Assembly (NCBI GenBank): GCA_025352695.1
Contig: JANXSK010000041.1
Coordinates: 1-64,000 of the forward strand
Length of the DNA: 64,000 bases
Source of the DNA: Ferruginibacter sp.
GTDB lineage: Bacteria > Bacteroidota > Bacteroidia > Chitinophagales > Chitinophagaceae
Direction: 5' to 3'
The notes beneath the pieces were generated by a model. It made no database searches, was not told where the DNA came from, and saw nothing but the letters and a program-made list of their open reading frames with translations. Position numbers and translations under genes: made by a program. Position 1 is the stretch's first letter. Every line of letters starts with the position of its first letter. Shown here one piece after another: positions 46,517-54,498 of this stretch.

Positions 46517-46999
46517 ATGCATTGGATATTTTTTATTATAATTATTTTAACTACCTTCTTTATTATGGAAGGCGTTACATGGCTTACACATAAATATGTG
46601 ATGCATGGATTTTTATGGTATTTGCATGAAGACCATCATCAAAAAGACGCTGGATTTTTTGAAAAAAATGACGCTTTTTTTTTGATATTTGCCATACCAA
46701 GCTGGTTATGTATTATGTTTGGTTTACAAAACGGGTATTATCAGGTGGCAGCTATTGGTTTTGGGATTGCAATGTATGGGATGGCTTATTTTGTTATACA
46801 CGAAGTAATTATTCACCAGCGCTTTAAATGGTTTACACGTAGCAACAATGAGTATGTAAAAACGATTCGGTGGGCACATAAAATGCACCACAAACATTTA
46901 AATAAAGAAGAGGGCGAAAGTTTTGGTATGCTGATAGTAGCAAAAAAATATTGGGATAAAGTGCGGAGGGATAAAATGTTTCAACAACAAAATACATAA
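46517..46999 (+). CDS. crtZ: Beta-carotene hydroxylase
   Basis: This integral membrane di-iron enzyme adds 3-hydroxyl groups to beta rings. The 160-aa protein shows the His clusters of the fatty-acid hydroxylase superfamily: HKYVMHGFLWYLHEDHH at about residues 22-38, HEVIIHQRF near residue 95 and WAHKMHHKHLN near residue 119. The number and spacing match CrtZ. It follows cruF after 29 nt. With crtY it would give a 3-hydroxy-beta end group. Confidence 0.95.
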   Translation: MHWIFFIIIILTTFFIMEGVTWLTHKYVMHGFLWYLHEDHHQKDAGFFEKNDAFFLIFAIPSWLCIMFGLQNGYYQVAAIGFGIAMYGMAYFVIHEVIIHQRFKWFTRSNNEYVKTIRWAHKMHHKHLNKEEGESFGMLIVAKKYWDKVRRDKMFQQQNT

Positions 47000-47040
47000 A
47001 CAGGTTAATTGACCTTTTAATTTTTTAATAAATATTATTG

Positions 47041-47062
47041 TACCGCATATCTTTATGCGGTA
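47041..47062 (+). promoter_or_regulatory. Hairpin that pairs with the crtY start codon
   Basis: TACCGCAT (47041-47048) and ATGCGGTA (47055-47062) are a perfect 8-bp inverted repeat with a 6-nt loop, ATCTTT. The ATG of the 3' arm is the annotated start of crtY, so in mRNA the start codon would be base-paired. It could lower crtY translation or make it depend on a factor or condition. Chance, or a start further downstream, cannot be excluded. Confidence 0.5.
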
Positions 47063-48233
47063 TTATTTTAACAGGTATTTTAAATTGCAAAACAATCAAA
47101 CCACATATGATTATATTATTTTAGGTGCAGGCTGTGCCGGACTAAGTTTATTAATGCGTTTGTTGCATACCCCTAAACTTAACAATAAAAAGATAGTTTT
47201 AATTGATAAAAAATCTAAAACAAGCAATGACCGTACCTGGTGCTTTTGGGAGAATGAAAATGGCTTTTTCGACAGTATCGTCTATAAAAAATGGGATAAA
47301 TTATCTTTTGAAAGTAACGTATATTCAGCACCGCTTACTATTGCGCCTTACCAGTATAAAATGATCCGGGGGATTGATTTTTATAATTATTGTTTTGACA
47401 CAATTAATCAGCAGTCAAATGTTGAAATTATTTACGATGATATTATAGAATTTTCATCGAAAAAAATAATGCTGTTAAATTCAGAAATTGTATGTGACAA
47501 TGCCATTGTTTTTAATACTACTTATAAAAATCTTCCCCAGCAAAAAGATAAACATTACCTGCTGCAGCATTTTAAAGGAAAGATTATTGAAACAGCACAA
47601 CATTTTTTTGATCCTGAAAAAGCAACCCTTATGGATTTTAGGGTACACCAAAACCATGGAACCGCTTTTGTTTACATCATGCCATTATCACCAACACAAG
47701 CTTTGATTGAATACACACTATTTTCTTCCAAATTACTAATACCGGAACAATACGATATTGAGCTGAATGATTACATCAGCAATACGCTGCAACTAAAAAA
47801 CTATATAATAATTGAAGAAGAGTTTGGCGTAATACCAATGACCAATGCAGTATTTCCATCACTGCAGCATGGCGTGCATAATATAGGTACCGCAGGTGGA
47901 CAAACAAAAGCATCTACAGGTTATACCTTTCAATTTATTCAAAAACAATCCGCCTCCATTGTAGCGCAGTTAGTGAAAAATAAAAAACCGTTTGCACCGG
48001 TTAGCTTTTTTGATAAGCGTTTTAAATTATACGACAGTACCCTGTTGAATATTTTATCCAACCAGCATTTAGACGGCGCTACTTTTTTTGCACAGTTGTA
48101 CCGGCGCAATACGGCTGCAGCTATTTTTAAATTCCTCGACAATGAAACATCTTTTATTGAAGAATTAAAAATTATGAATACTGTACCAAGGTGCTTATTT
48201 ACAAAAATTGCTATCAGAGAAATGTTTAAATAA
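47055..48233 (+). CDS. crtY: Lycopene beta-cyclase
   Basis: The 392-aa flavoprotein closes a beta ring on lycopene or a monocyclic precursor. It has the dinucleotide-binding motif TYDYIILGAGCAGLSLLMR at about residues 17-35, NDRTWCFWENENG near residue 58 and IGTAGGQTKASTGYTF near residue 276, all typical of CrtY. The start ATG is inside a perfect hairpin (47041-47062), which leaves some doubt about the true start. It is the last carotenoid gene and converges on umuC with just 6 nt between the stops. Confidence 0.93.
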   Translation: MRYYFNRYFKLQNNQTTYDYIILGAGCAGLSLLMRLLHTPKLNNKKIVLIDKKSKTSNDRTWCFWENENGFFDSIVYKKWDKLSFESNVYSAPLTIAPYQYKMIRGIDFYNYCFDTINQQSNVEIIYDDIIEFSSKKIMLLNSEIVCDNAIVFNTTYKNLPQQKDKHYLLQHFKGKIIETAQHFFDPEKATLMDFRVHQNHGTAFVYIMPLSPTQALIEYTLFSSKLLIPEQYDIELNDYISNTLQLKNYIIIEEEFGVIPMTNAVFPSLQHGVHNIGTAGGQTKASTGYTFQFIQKQSASIVAQLVKNKKPFAPVSFFDKRFKLYDSTLLNILSNQHLDGATFFAQLYRRNTAAAIFKFLDNETSFIEELKIMNTVPRCLFTKIAIREMFK

Positions 48234-48239
48234 CTGCTG

Positions 48240-49523
48240 TTAGTGTACTTCCTTCATTTCATTCCAGCGGGAAGTATATCTCGGGCTTCTCAATTCTTGC
48301 CGCATCTTCCAGTCACGGGTGGTTCCGCTGGCAGCAAATTTTACAACATCATTTCGCATGGCAAAATTTACATTGTCTATCATACTCATCAGTAACCGTT
48401 TGTTATTAGTTGCTTCTGTTACAAATAAATTTCCCTGTATGGTTGTGTCAGGTACCAGTCCACTAAGCAGTACACCCGCCTTTTTATACAGTCTTCCTTT
48501 TTCAAACAATTTGTCTACCAGTTGCACGGCAGGTTTTATCAATTCATTGGTGGCAGAAGTAGCCACAGGCAAAGTAACATAGCTGCTAATGGTAGGCCCG
48601 TGCCTAAAGTGGGTAGTATGTGTTTGCTCTCTAGGTACTACAAATACACTAATGATAGTAGCGGCACTATGTTGCCGCCTTAATTTTTCTGCAGCTTTAG
48701 AAGTGTAAGTAGCTACCGCCTCTTTAATGTCATCAATATTTTTTACCGGACTGCCAAACATCCTGGTGGTAGCAATCATTTTCTTTATGGTTAGTTCCTG
48801 CTTCATTTCATTGGCTGGTTCGCCTTTAAGTTCTTTCAACAACCGGACGCCTACTACACCACCTAAATTTTTATGTGCCCATTCTGCTGTTTTTTTAGTA
48901 AGATCGAATGCAGTAAATACGGCGTTCAGCTCTATCAATTTTTGAGCATACTGCCTGCCCACGCCCCACACTTCTCCAATGGGCGTATCCTGCAATGCTT
49001 TGGCAATTTTTTCTTTTGTATCCAGTACCACCACGCATTGTGTGGCAATTTTATTTTTCTTAGCTAAATGATTGGCTACTTTCGATAATACTTTTGTAGG
49101 AGCTACACCTACAGAAACTTTTATACCGGTCCATTCTTCTACAGTCTCTCTTATTCTTAGCCCTGTTTCCTGTAGATTGCTGTTGCAAAATTCATCTAAA
49201 TTTAAAAATGCTTCATCAACCGAATATACTTCTACGTTTTCTTTACCAATCAGTATTCTTAGTGTTTCCATCACCCGCCAGCTAAGGTCGCCATACAAAT
49301 TATAGTTAGATGAAAAGGTAGCAATATTATATTTCTCAATCAATGGCTTTGCCAAAAAATAAGGGCCAGCCATCTCTACACCAAATGCTTTTGCTTCATC
49401 AGTTCGGGAAATAATGCAACCATCATTATTGCTTAGTACAACAACAGGTTTGTTATCTAAGTGCGGCATAAATAATCTTTCACAACTGCAATAAAAACTG
49501 TTGCAATCTACAATGGCGTACAT
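48240..49523 (-). CDS. umuC: Y-family DNA polymerase V catalytic subunit
   Basis: UmuC carries out error-prone synthesis past DNA lesions. From ATG 49523 it is 427 aa and begins MYAIVDCNSFYCSCERLF with the first catalytic Asp. SNNDGCIISRTDEAKAFG follows, and VYSVDEAFLNLDEF near residue 100 has the catalytic acidic pair. The open frame runs 23 codons further to 49592, but that extension is partly encoded by a palindromic repeat, and AGAGGGGG of this repeat makes a good ribosome-binding site for ATG 49523. umuD lies upstream on the same strand, 172 nt away. It converges on crtY, 6 nt apart. Confidence 0.94.
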   Translation of the reverse strand: MYAIVDCNSFYCSCERLFMPHLDNKPVVVLSNNDGCIISRTDEAKAFGVEMAGPYFLAKPLIEKYNIATFSSNYNLYGDLSWRVMETLRILIGKENVEVYSVDEAFLNLDEFCNSNLQETGLRIRETVEEWTGIKVSVGVAPTKVLSKVANHLAKKNKIATQCVVVLDTKEKIAKALQDTPIGEVWGVGRQYAQKLIELNAVFTAFDLTKKTAEWAHKNLGGVVGVRLLKELKGEPANEMKQELTIKKMIATTRMFGSPVKNIDDIKEAVATYTSKAAEKLRRQHSAATIISVFVVPREQTHTTHFRHGPTISSYVTLPVATSATNELIKPAVQLVDKLFEKGRLYKKAGVLLSGLVPDTTIQGNLFVTEATNNKRLLMSMIDNVNFAMRNDVVKFAASGTTRDWKMRQELRSPRYTSRWNEMKEVH

Positions 49524-49524
49524 A

Positions 49525-49547
49525 CCCCCTCTGCCCGCTGAAGGGGG
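49525..49547. repeat. Palindromic GC-rich repeat, copy at the umuC start
   Basis: CCCCCT (49525-49530) and AGGGGG (49542-49547) flank an 11-nt centre. Read on the - strand, the repeat ends 1 nt before the umuC ATG and gives it a strong purine-rich ribosome-binding site. A second, inverted copy lies at 49673-49696. Such CCCCCTxx..xxAGGGGG elements are known to me as frequent intergenic repeats in Bacteroidota. Confidence 0.6.
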
Positions 49548-49672
49548 AACTTTAAGACCATGCTTGTTCAAAATGCATTCTATCTCCATCATATTTTATT
49601 TAACTTATTTCAACCACCGTAAGCCCACTCTTCAAACAAAAAATAGTGCTGTAAATGTTTAGGCTCCAGGTT

Positions 49673-49696
49673 TCCCCTTCAGGGGGCGAAGGGGGT
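49673..49696. repeat. Palindromic GC-rich repeat, copy at the umuD stop
   Basis: CCCCTTC (49674-49680) and GAAGGGG (49688-49694) form a perfect 7-bp stem around AGGGGGC. Its reverse complement aligns with the repeat at 49525-49547 at most positions. The copy touches the umuD stop codon (49696-49698). It may act as an intercistronic hairpin between umuD and umuC or as a spreading repeat; a terminator is less likely since no T tract follows on the - strand. Confidence 0.6.
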
Positions 49697-50127
49697 CATA
49701 CATTCCGTATCACACAAATTACCACACCCCAAATTTTAAAATCCATAAATTCGCCCACATCAATTGCTGCCAGCTTAGGTGTTTCAGGAATTAGCCGTAA
49801 ACGGTTCATTGTTTTTTCATATCGACGTATCAGCATTTCACCATCAATTACTGCAATCACAATTTTACCATTAACCGGTTTTACACTTCTGTCAACAATT
49901 ACAATATCTCCATCAAAAATGCCTGCATTTATCATGCTGCTGCCACTTACTTTCATAAAAAACGTAGCCGGTTTATTGCGAATCAGTTGTTCATTCAGGT
50001 CAATACCCCGTTCCATATAATCATCTGCTGCAGCACCAAAGCCGGTAGCATTCGCAGTTGGCACATCGTGTTGGGTAAAACGTTTACTGCCTGTATAAGT
50101 ACTCCCAAAAAAGTTTTCAACTTCCAT
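49696..50127 (-). CDS. umuD: UmuD-like S24 family protein with altered catalytic residue
   Basis: UmuD cleaves itself on contact with RecA filaments and then joins UmuC to form Pol V. The 143-aa protein has the cleavage region ATGFGAAADDYMERGIDLNE, with T28-G29 at the expected site, and KVSGSSMINAGIFDGDIVIV with the nucleophile Ser64. The partner Lys lies in VKK of E. coli UmuD (Lys97); here IDGEMLIRRYEK puts Arg101 and Arg102 there, so autocleavage may be lost. I read this Arg codon from the bases (CGT CGA). It sits upstream of umuC on the same strand, divergent from the gene at 50218, with a palindrome between. Confidence 0.88.
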   Translation of the reverse strand: MEVENFFGSTYTGSKRFTQHDVPTANATGFGAAADDYMERGIDLNEQLIRNKPATFFMKVSGSSMINAGIFDGDIVIVDRSVKPVNGKIVIAVIDGEMLIRRYEKTMNRLRLIPETPKLAAIDVGEFMDFKIWGVVICVIRNV

Positions 50128-50147
50128 AAAATTATTTTTGACTGTTA

Positions 50148-50162
50148 ACTAAATTATTTAGT
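50148..50162. promoter_or_regulatory. Perfect 15-bp palindrome between divergent genes
   Basis: ACTAAATTATTTAGT is a perfect dyad with 7-bp arms around one T. It lies 21 nt from the umuD start and 56 nt from the divergent 2'-5' RNA ligase-like gene, where a repressor could block both promoters. It does not match a classical E. coli SOS box. Which protein binds, if any, is unknown. Confidence 0.4.
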
Positions 50163-50217
50163 AAATTTATGCTAAAATAGTAAGCAATCAATTTTCTGTT
50201 TAATTAAATCTTATTGT

Positions 50218-50832
50218 ATGAAAAATAGCATCAATGCCATACCCGGGTATAAAATATACGAATACTTATTGGTACTAAACCCACACGAAGAATTGCGCAA
50301 TAAAATTATAGAAGTAAAAAAACATTTTACGGATAAGTACAAATCAGCCACAGCCGTGCACAGTAAGCCACACCTGCCGCTGGCAAATTTTGTACAGTAC
50401 GGCATGGTAGAAGAGCGGTTGCTGAACCGCTTAAATACCATCGCCATGGGCTATCATCCCATAAAAATAGAATTGAAAGATTACGGCAGTTTTCCTTCGC
50501 ACACCATTTATATCAATATCACTTCCAAGGTACCTATACAAGATCTGGTAAGACAGATTCGTACAGAAGCACAACATCTAATGAAATTGAACAAAGACAA
50601 CAAAGCCCATTTTATGATGGAGCCACATATAACAATTGCTCGAAAATTACAACCCTGGCAATACGAAAAAGGATGGCTTGAATACAGTAACAAAAATTTT
50701 AGTAGCCGCTTTATAGCAGATGCCATGCTGTTATTAAAACGACCCATAGGCGAACTAAAATACCAGATTGTTCAGCAGTTTGAATTTCAAAATTTACCTG
50801 TTACAACTGTACAAGGAGCCTTGTTTACCTGA
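50218..50832 (+). CDS. 2'-5' RNA ligase superfamily protein (2H phosphoesterase)
   Basis: The 204-aa protein resembles the two-histidine phosphoesterases that act on 2',3'-cyclic or 2'-5' phosphodiesters of RNA. The second motif is intact as EPHITIARKL near residue 141. The first lies at KPHLPLANFVQYG near residue 44, and reads H-L-P-L where H-x-T-x is expected, so one catalytic Thr appears to be Pro. The gene faces away from umuD with a 90-nt spacer and stands alone; RNA repair is a guess from family. Length fits the family. Confidence 0.8.
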   Translation: MKNSINAIPGYKIYEYLLVLNPHEELRNKIIEVKKHFTDKYKSATAVHSKPHLPLANFVQYGMVEERLLNRLNTIAMGYHPIKIELKDYGSFPSHTIYINITSKVPIQDLVRQIRTEAQHLMKLNKDNKAHFMMEPHITIARKLQPWQYEKGWLEYSNKNFSSRFIADAMLLLKRPIGELKYQIVQQFEFQNLPVTTVQGALFT

Positions 50833-50984
50833 GCAATAAAAATATTATCCAAACAAATACACAGCTATGGTCAGCATCGTTGCATCACCCTCTTGTACTG
50901 TATACCATTTAGGGACGCTTTGTATTCGAAATAGCTTTTAATTCAATCCGATAACAACTTTGTAAAGTTAGATTATTAAAGTAC

Positions 50985-50995
50985 AATCCGATAGC
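50985..50995 (+). repeat. 11-bp sequence repeated inverted at 54499
   Basis: AATCCGATAGC at 50985-50995 is found in reverse complement at 54499-54509. The left copy also starts a small hairpin, ATCCGA/TCGGAT around TAGC. The two copies enclose the four genes from 51078 to 54344. They may be members of a short scattered repeat family instead of true element ends. Confidence 0.4.
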
Positions 50996-51077
50996 TCGGA
51001 TGAAACAATGGACGAAAAATGAGGAGGAGGTGAAACGAATACTCCTACTAAAATAAATCACCATAAAAAACAATAGC

Positions 51078-52220
51078 ATGGACAACGAATCAACATTCCC
51101 TTTTAAAGAAAAAGGGCAACAACTTCAACAAGATCATCATAAAGTGTCTGCCAAACCACAAGAGGAATCGATACAATATTTATCAGGTCGTGGTGCACAA
51201 TACAATACTAAAAATCGGTTCCTTAAAAATGAATCCACCAGGGAACACATTGAAGGCATAGACGATTGGGAAGAAAGCAATATACCCACGCAATACATAG
51301 AGCAGCAAAGCAAAACAATTGTAAATAAAGTAGAAAGTAAAGACGTAGGCATGGGCTACAGTATGAATCCCTACGCCGGATGTGAGCATGGCTGCATTTA
51401 TTGTTATGCCCGTAATGTGCATGAATACTGGGGTTATAGTGCCGGACTGGATTTTGAACAAAAGATAATCATAAAAAAAAATGCACCGCAACTGCTGCGT
51501 AAATTCTTGATGCATCCTAAATGGGATGCTACTCCCATCATGCTCAGCGGCAATACTGATTGCTACCAACCTGCCGAACAAAAGTATCGTTTAACAAGAG
51601 GCTTGTTAGAAGTATGTAACGAATTTAACCAGCCGGTAGGGATACTCACCAAAAACTCGTGGATACTAAAAGACAAAGATGTGTTGCAGGATACGGCTAA
51701 GAAGGGCATTGTGTCTGCCATGGTAAGCATCACCTCTTTTAACGAAGATTTACGTCGCATAATGGAACCACGCACTACCACTGCTAAACAAAAATTAAAA
51801 GTAATCAACGAACTCAGCAGTGCCGGTGTACGCATGGGCGTAATGATGGGCCCCATGATACCCGGCCTTAACGAACATGAAATGCAACGCATTATGAAAG
51901 CGGCCGCTGACAACGGAGCCACCTTCACCGCCTATACTTTTGTGCGGTTAAACGGTGCCATCAAATTTTTATTTCACGACTGGCTATATAAAAACTTTCC
52001 TAACCACGCTGATAAAGTATGGCACCTGATAGAGCAAAGTCATGATGGTCAGGTAAACGATACTCGTTTTGGCGTGCGCATGCGTGGCGAAGGGCATATT
52101 GCACAAATGGTTGCGCAGCAGTATAAAAAATACGGAAAGTTATACAATATGAATGCCGAAGAGTGGAGCTTGAATACAACTTTATTTAAACGACCAGGCG
52201 AACAAGGCAAACTTTTTTAA
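51078..52220 (+). CDS. PA0069-family radical SAM protein (SplB-like)
   Basis: The 380-aa protein has the radical SAM cluster C102-x3-C106-x2-C109 in MNPYAGCEHGCIYCYARN, then MLSGNTDCYQPAEQKYRLTR near residue 154, a block that is typical of the PA0069/Rv2578c group. These proteins are related to spore photoproduct lyase, but their reaction is unknown. The N-terminal 80 or so residues are polar and have low complexity. The gene has 245 nt upstream and an 18-nt gap to an unknown gene downstream. Its proximity to umuDC invites a link to DNA damage, but that is inference. Confidence 0.88.
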   Translation: MDNESTFPFKEKGQQLQQDHHKVSAKPQEESIQYLSGRGAQYNTKNRFLKNESTREHIEGIDDWEESNIPTQYIEQQSKTIVNKVESKDVGMGYSMNPYAGCEHGCIYCYARNVHEYWGYSAGLDFEQKIIIKKNAPQLLRKFLMHPKWDATPIMLSGNTDCYQPAEQKYRLTRGLLEVCNEFNQPVGILTKNSWILKDKDVLQDTAKKGIVSAMVSITSFNEDLRRIMEPRTTTAKQKLKVINELSSAGVRMGVMMGPMIPGLNEHEMQRIMKAAADNGATFTAYTFVRLNGAIKFLFHDWLYKNFPNHADKVWHLIEQSHDGQVNDTRFGVRMRGEGHIAQMVAQQYKKYGKLYNMNAEEWSLNTTLFKRPGEQGKLF

Positions 52221-52238
52221 TCATAAAAATTACATAGT

Positions 52239-52607
52239 ATGAACTCTATTACCAAAAAGTATTTAACAGAAATTATTTTTAAAAAAACCAGTGAAACAAT
52301 TGACAAATACCGGGAGTCAAAACAACACCAGTTTGATAATGTGCCTTACCCCGGCGCAACGGATGAAGAGGTATTGGATTTTATAATAACCATTCCGTAC
52401 TTCGATCAAAAATTAAAGGATTTTTTATTGGGTAACCTTGCAGAAGATACCATCATCATTAGCCAAACATGGGAGAATGAATTTATAAAAAACGTAAAGT
52501 TGTGGGCAGAGAGCTTTGAATGGCTACATGGCAATGATTATTTTTTGAGTGAGGCACATGTGAGTGGGATAAATAAAGAAAGGGTATTTTTGAGGTTGCC
52601 TTATTGA
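52239..52607 (+). CDS. Conserved-looking small protein of unknown function
   Basis: The 122-aa protein is soluble and slightly acidic, with no signal peptide or membrane segment. It has an N-terminal amphipathic stretch (KKYLTEIIFKKTSETIDKYR), a DEEVLDFIITIPYFDQKLKDF block and aromatic residues near the end (LWAESFEWLHGNDYFLSEAH). I do not recognise a family. It starts 18 nt after the PA0069-type gene with an ATG and has codon use like its neighbours, so it is probably a real gene of the same operon. A 172-nt spacer separates it from the next gene. Confidence 0.65.
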   Translation: MNSITKKYLTEIIFKKTSETIDKYRESKQHQFDNVPYPGATDEEVLDFIITIPYFDQKLKDFLLGNLAEDTIIISQTWENEFIKNVKLWAESFEWLHGNDYFLSEAHVSGINKERVFLRLPY

Positions 52608-52779
52608 AAGTTATGTAAGTATTTTATTTCAAAGGCAAGAAATGGGTTAATAGGAATCGAGCGTAATATAGTTGTACTAATTCGTTTAAGAAATCAAATC
52701 TTTATAGAAAATTTTTTAAAGAAATGGATTCATCTTTTTAAAGTACTTAAGTTTGTTTCAAAATATTAATAGATCCTTT

Positions 52780-53616
52780 ATGAATCAATTTGGAGGTAAT
52801 TGGACTCAACAAAAAATAGAGATTGTGGCATCTTATGCTAAAGCATACTTAACTGTTATGAAAGACCGACTTTACTTTAAATTACTTTATTTCGATGGAT
52901 TTGCTGGTTCGGGAGATATTTTTAAAGAGAACGAATATGACTTTGAGATAATAGTAGGTACAACAATGAAGATTTTAGAAATTGATAGTCCTAGATCTTT
53001 TGATATGTATTACTTTGTAGAAAAGAATGAAAATAATAAGAAGCAATTAGAACAAAAAATAAGGATAAAATTTCCACAAAAAGACACACATATTGTTTGT
53101 GAGGATTGTAATAAAAAAATGATTGACTTAGCAAATTTTTTGAAAAAAAATTTAAACTATAGAGTTTTAGCATTTGTTGATCCTTATGGTATGGAAGTAA
53201 ATTGGAATTCAATTGAAGCATTAAAAGGTTTGGGAATTGATTTATGGATTTTAGTACCTACGGGAATAGGAGTTAATAGACTTTTAAAAAATGACGGAAA
53301 AATTTCAGATGCATGGCTTCAAAAATTAGAAAAATTTCTTGGAATGAATCCTAAAAGCATATTGGATTTTTTTTATAAAGAGAAAACAAGTTTTACTCTT
53401 TTTGGAGATGAAACTCTTTTTGAAAAAGAAAAAAAGGCAACTGATAAAGCAGCAAAATTGTATAGAACTAGACTAAATGAAATTTTTGATTTTGTTTCAG
53501 AACCTTTCATTATGAAAAACACTACAAATTCGGTGATGTACCATTTCATGATGGCTACAAATAATAAGACAGCAATTAAAATTGCAAATGATGTAATTAA
53601 ACCAAAGTATAAATAA
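52780..53616 (+). CDS. tcmP: Three-Cys-motif partner protein TcmP
   Basis: The 278-aa protein matches the layout of TcmP (TIGR04474-like): the N-terminal NWTQQKIEIVASYAKAYLTV is followed by LLYFDGFAGSGDIF and later VLAFVDPYGMEVNWNSIEAL near residue 133. The YFDGFAGSG and DPYG blocks look like a degenerate SAM-methyltransferase-like fold. The partner radical SAM gene starts 2 nt after the stop. The open frame begins with TTG 52753, but ATG 52780 is more natural. The function of the pair is not established. I am confident of the family, less so of the gene symbol, which follows the family name. Confidence 0.85.
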   Translation: MNQFGGNWTQQKIEIVASYAKAYLTVMKDRLYFKLLYFDGFAGSGDIFKENEYDFEIIVGTTMKILEIDSPRSFDMYYFVEKNENNKKQLEQKIRIKFPQKDTHIVCEDCNKKMIDLANFLKKNLNYRVLAFVDPYGMEVNWNSIEALKGLGIDLWILVPTGIGVNRLLKNDGKISDAWLQKLEKFLGMNPKSILDFFYKEKTSFTLFGDETLFEKEKKATDKAAKLYRTRLNEIFDFVSEPFIMKNTTNSVMYHFMMATNNKTAIKIANDVIKPKYK

Positions 53617-53618
53617 TC

Positions 53619-54344
53619 ATGGCAGAATCCTCAATAGAATGGACAGAAATGACTTGGAACCCAACAACAGGTTGCGATAAAATATCAGCAGGTTGTAAAT
53701 ACTGTTATGCCGAAATAATGACAAGGCGTTTAATGGCAATGGGCATTGATAAATATAAAGAAGGATTTAAAGTAAGAACACACGAAGACTCATTACATAC
53801 ACCGTTTGAATGGAAGAAACCAAAAGTAGTTTTTGTAAATTCCATGAGCGATTTATTTCATCCCAAAGTGCCAATAGAGTTTATAAAAAAAGTATTTGAG
53901 GTAATGAACAAAACCCCACAACATACTTATCAGGTATTAACAAAAAGAGCCGATCGCCTTTTTGAAGTACACGAACAATTAAACTGGACAAAAAATATCT
54001 GGATGGGTGTTTCTGTTGAAGATAACAGGGTAACACATAGGATTGATTATTTGAGGAAGACGAATGCTAAAACAAAATTCCTTTCTTGCGAACCGCTCAT
54101 TGGTCCTTTACCAAAAATGAATCTTAAAAAAATTGATTGGGTAATTGTTGGTGGAGAAAGTGGCAGAACTCCAAGGCCAATGGATGCAGACTGGGTACTG
54201 AATATTCAAGATCAATGTGCAAAAAATAAAGTAGCCTTCTTCTTTAAACAGTGGGGCGGAACCAATAAAAAGAAGGCGGGAAGAGAGTTAGGAGGTAACA
54301 CTTACAATGAAATGCCGTCAAAAAAAATAGTAGTTTCAAATTAG
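53619..54344 (+). CDS. Three-Cys-motif radical SAM-like protein (DUF5131, phage Gp37/Gp68 type)
   Basis: The 241-aa protein has the hallmark N-terminus SSIEWTEMTWNPTTGC with C19-x6-C26-x2-C29, which gives the family its name and should bind an iron-sulphur cluster. VFVNSMSDLFHP, VLTKRADRLFEV and GGESGRTPRPMDADWVL are further family blocks. Proteins of this type occur in phages and in chromosomal islands, often next to TcmP, as here with only 2 nt between them. The reaction is unknown; relatives include SplB-like enzymes that act on DNA. A mobile or phage-related origin is possible. Confidence 0.9.
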   Translation: MAESSIEWTEMTWNPTTGCDKISAGCKYCYAEIMTRRLMAMGIDKYKEGFKVRTHEDSLHTPFEWKKPKVVFVNSMSDLFHPKVPIEFIKKVFEVMNKTPQHTYQVLTKRADRLFEVHEQLNWTKNIWMGVSVEDNRVTHRIDYLRKTNAKTKFLSCEPLIGPLPKMNLKKIDWVIVGGESGRTPRPMDADWVLNIQDQCAKNKVAFFFKQWGGTNKKKAGRELGGNTYNEMPSKKIVVSN

Positions 54345-54498
54345 TTTTTTATTTGCCTAAGCCTATTTATTTTACCGATACTTCAGTCAATCAATTTTTA
54401 ATTTAATAAAAATATTTTGCAGAATGAAAAAAATTTAATCAACAATAATAAATGTTTCGAATTAATAAAAATATGACAACATAAAAATGGAGTACTCC

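Noticed and set aside
49524..49592. N-terminal extension of umuC
   Set aside because: The 23 extra codons are partly encoded by a palindromic repeat, while the conserved MYAIVDCNSFY start is at 49523 with a good ribosome-binding site.
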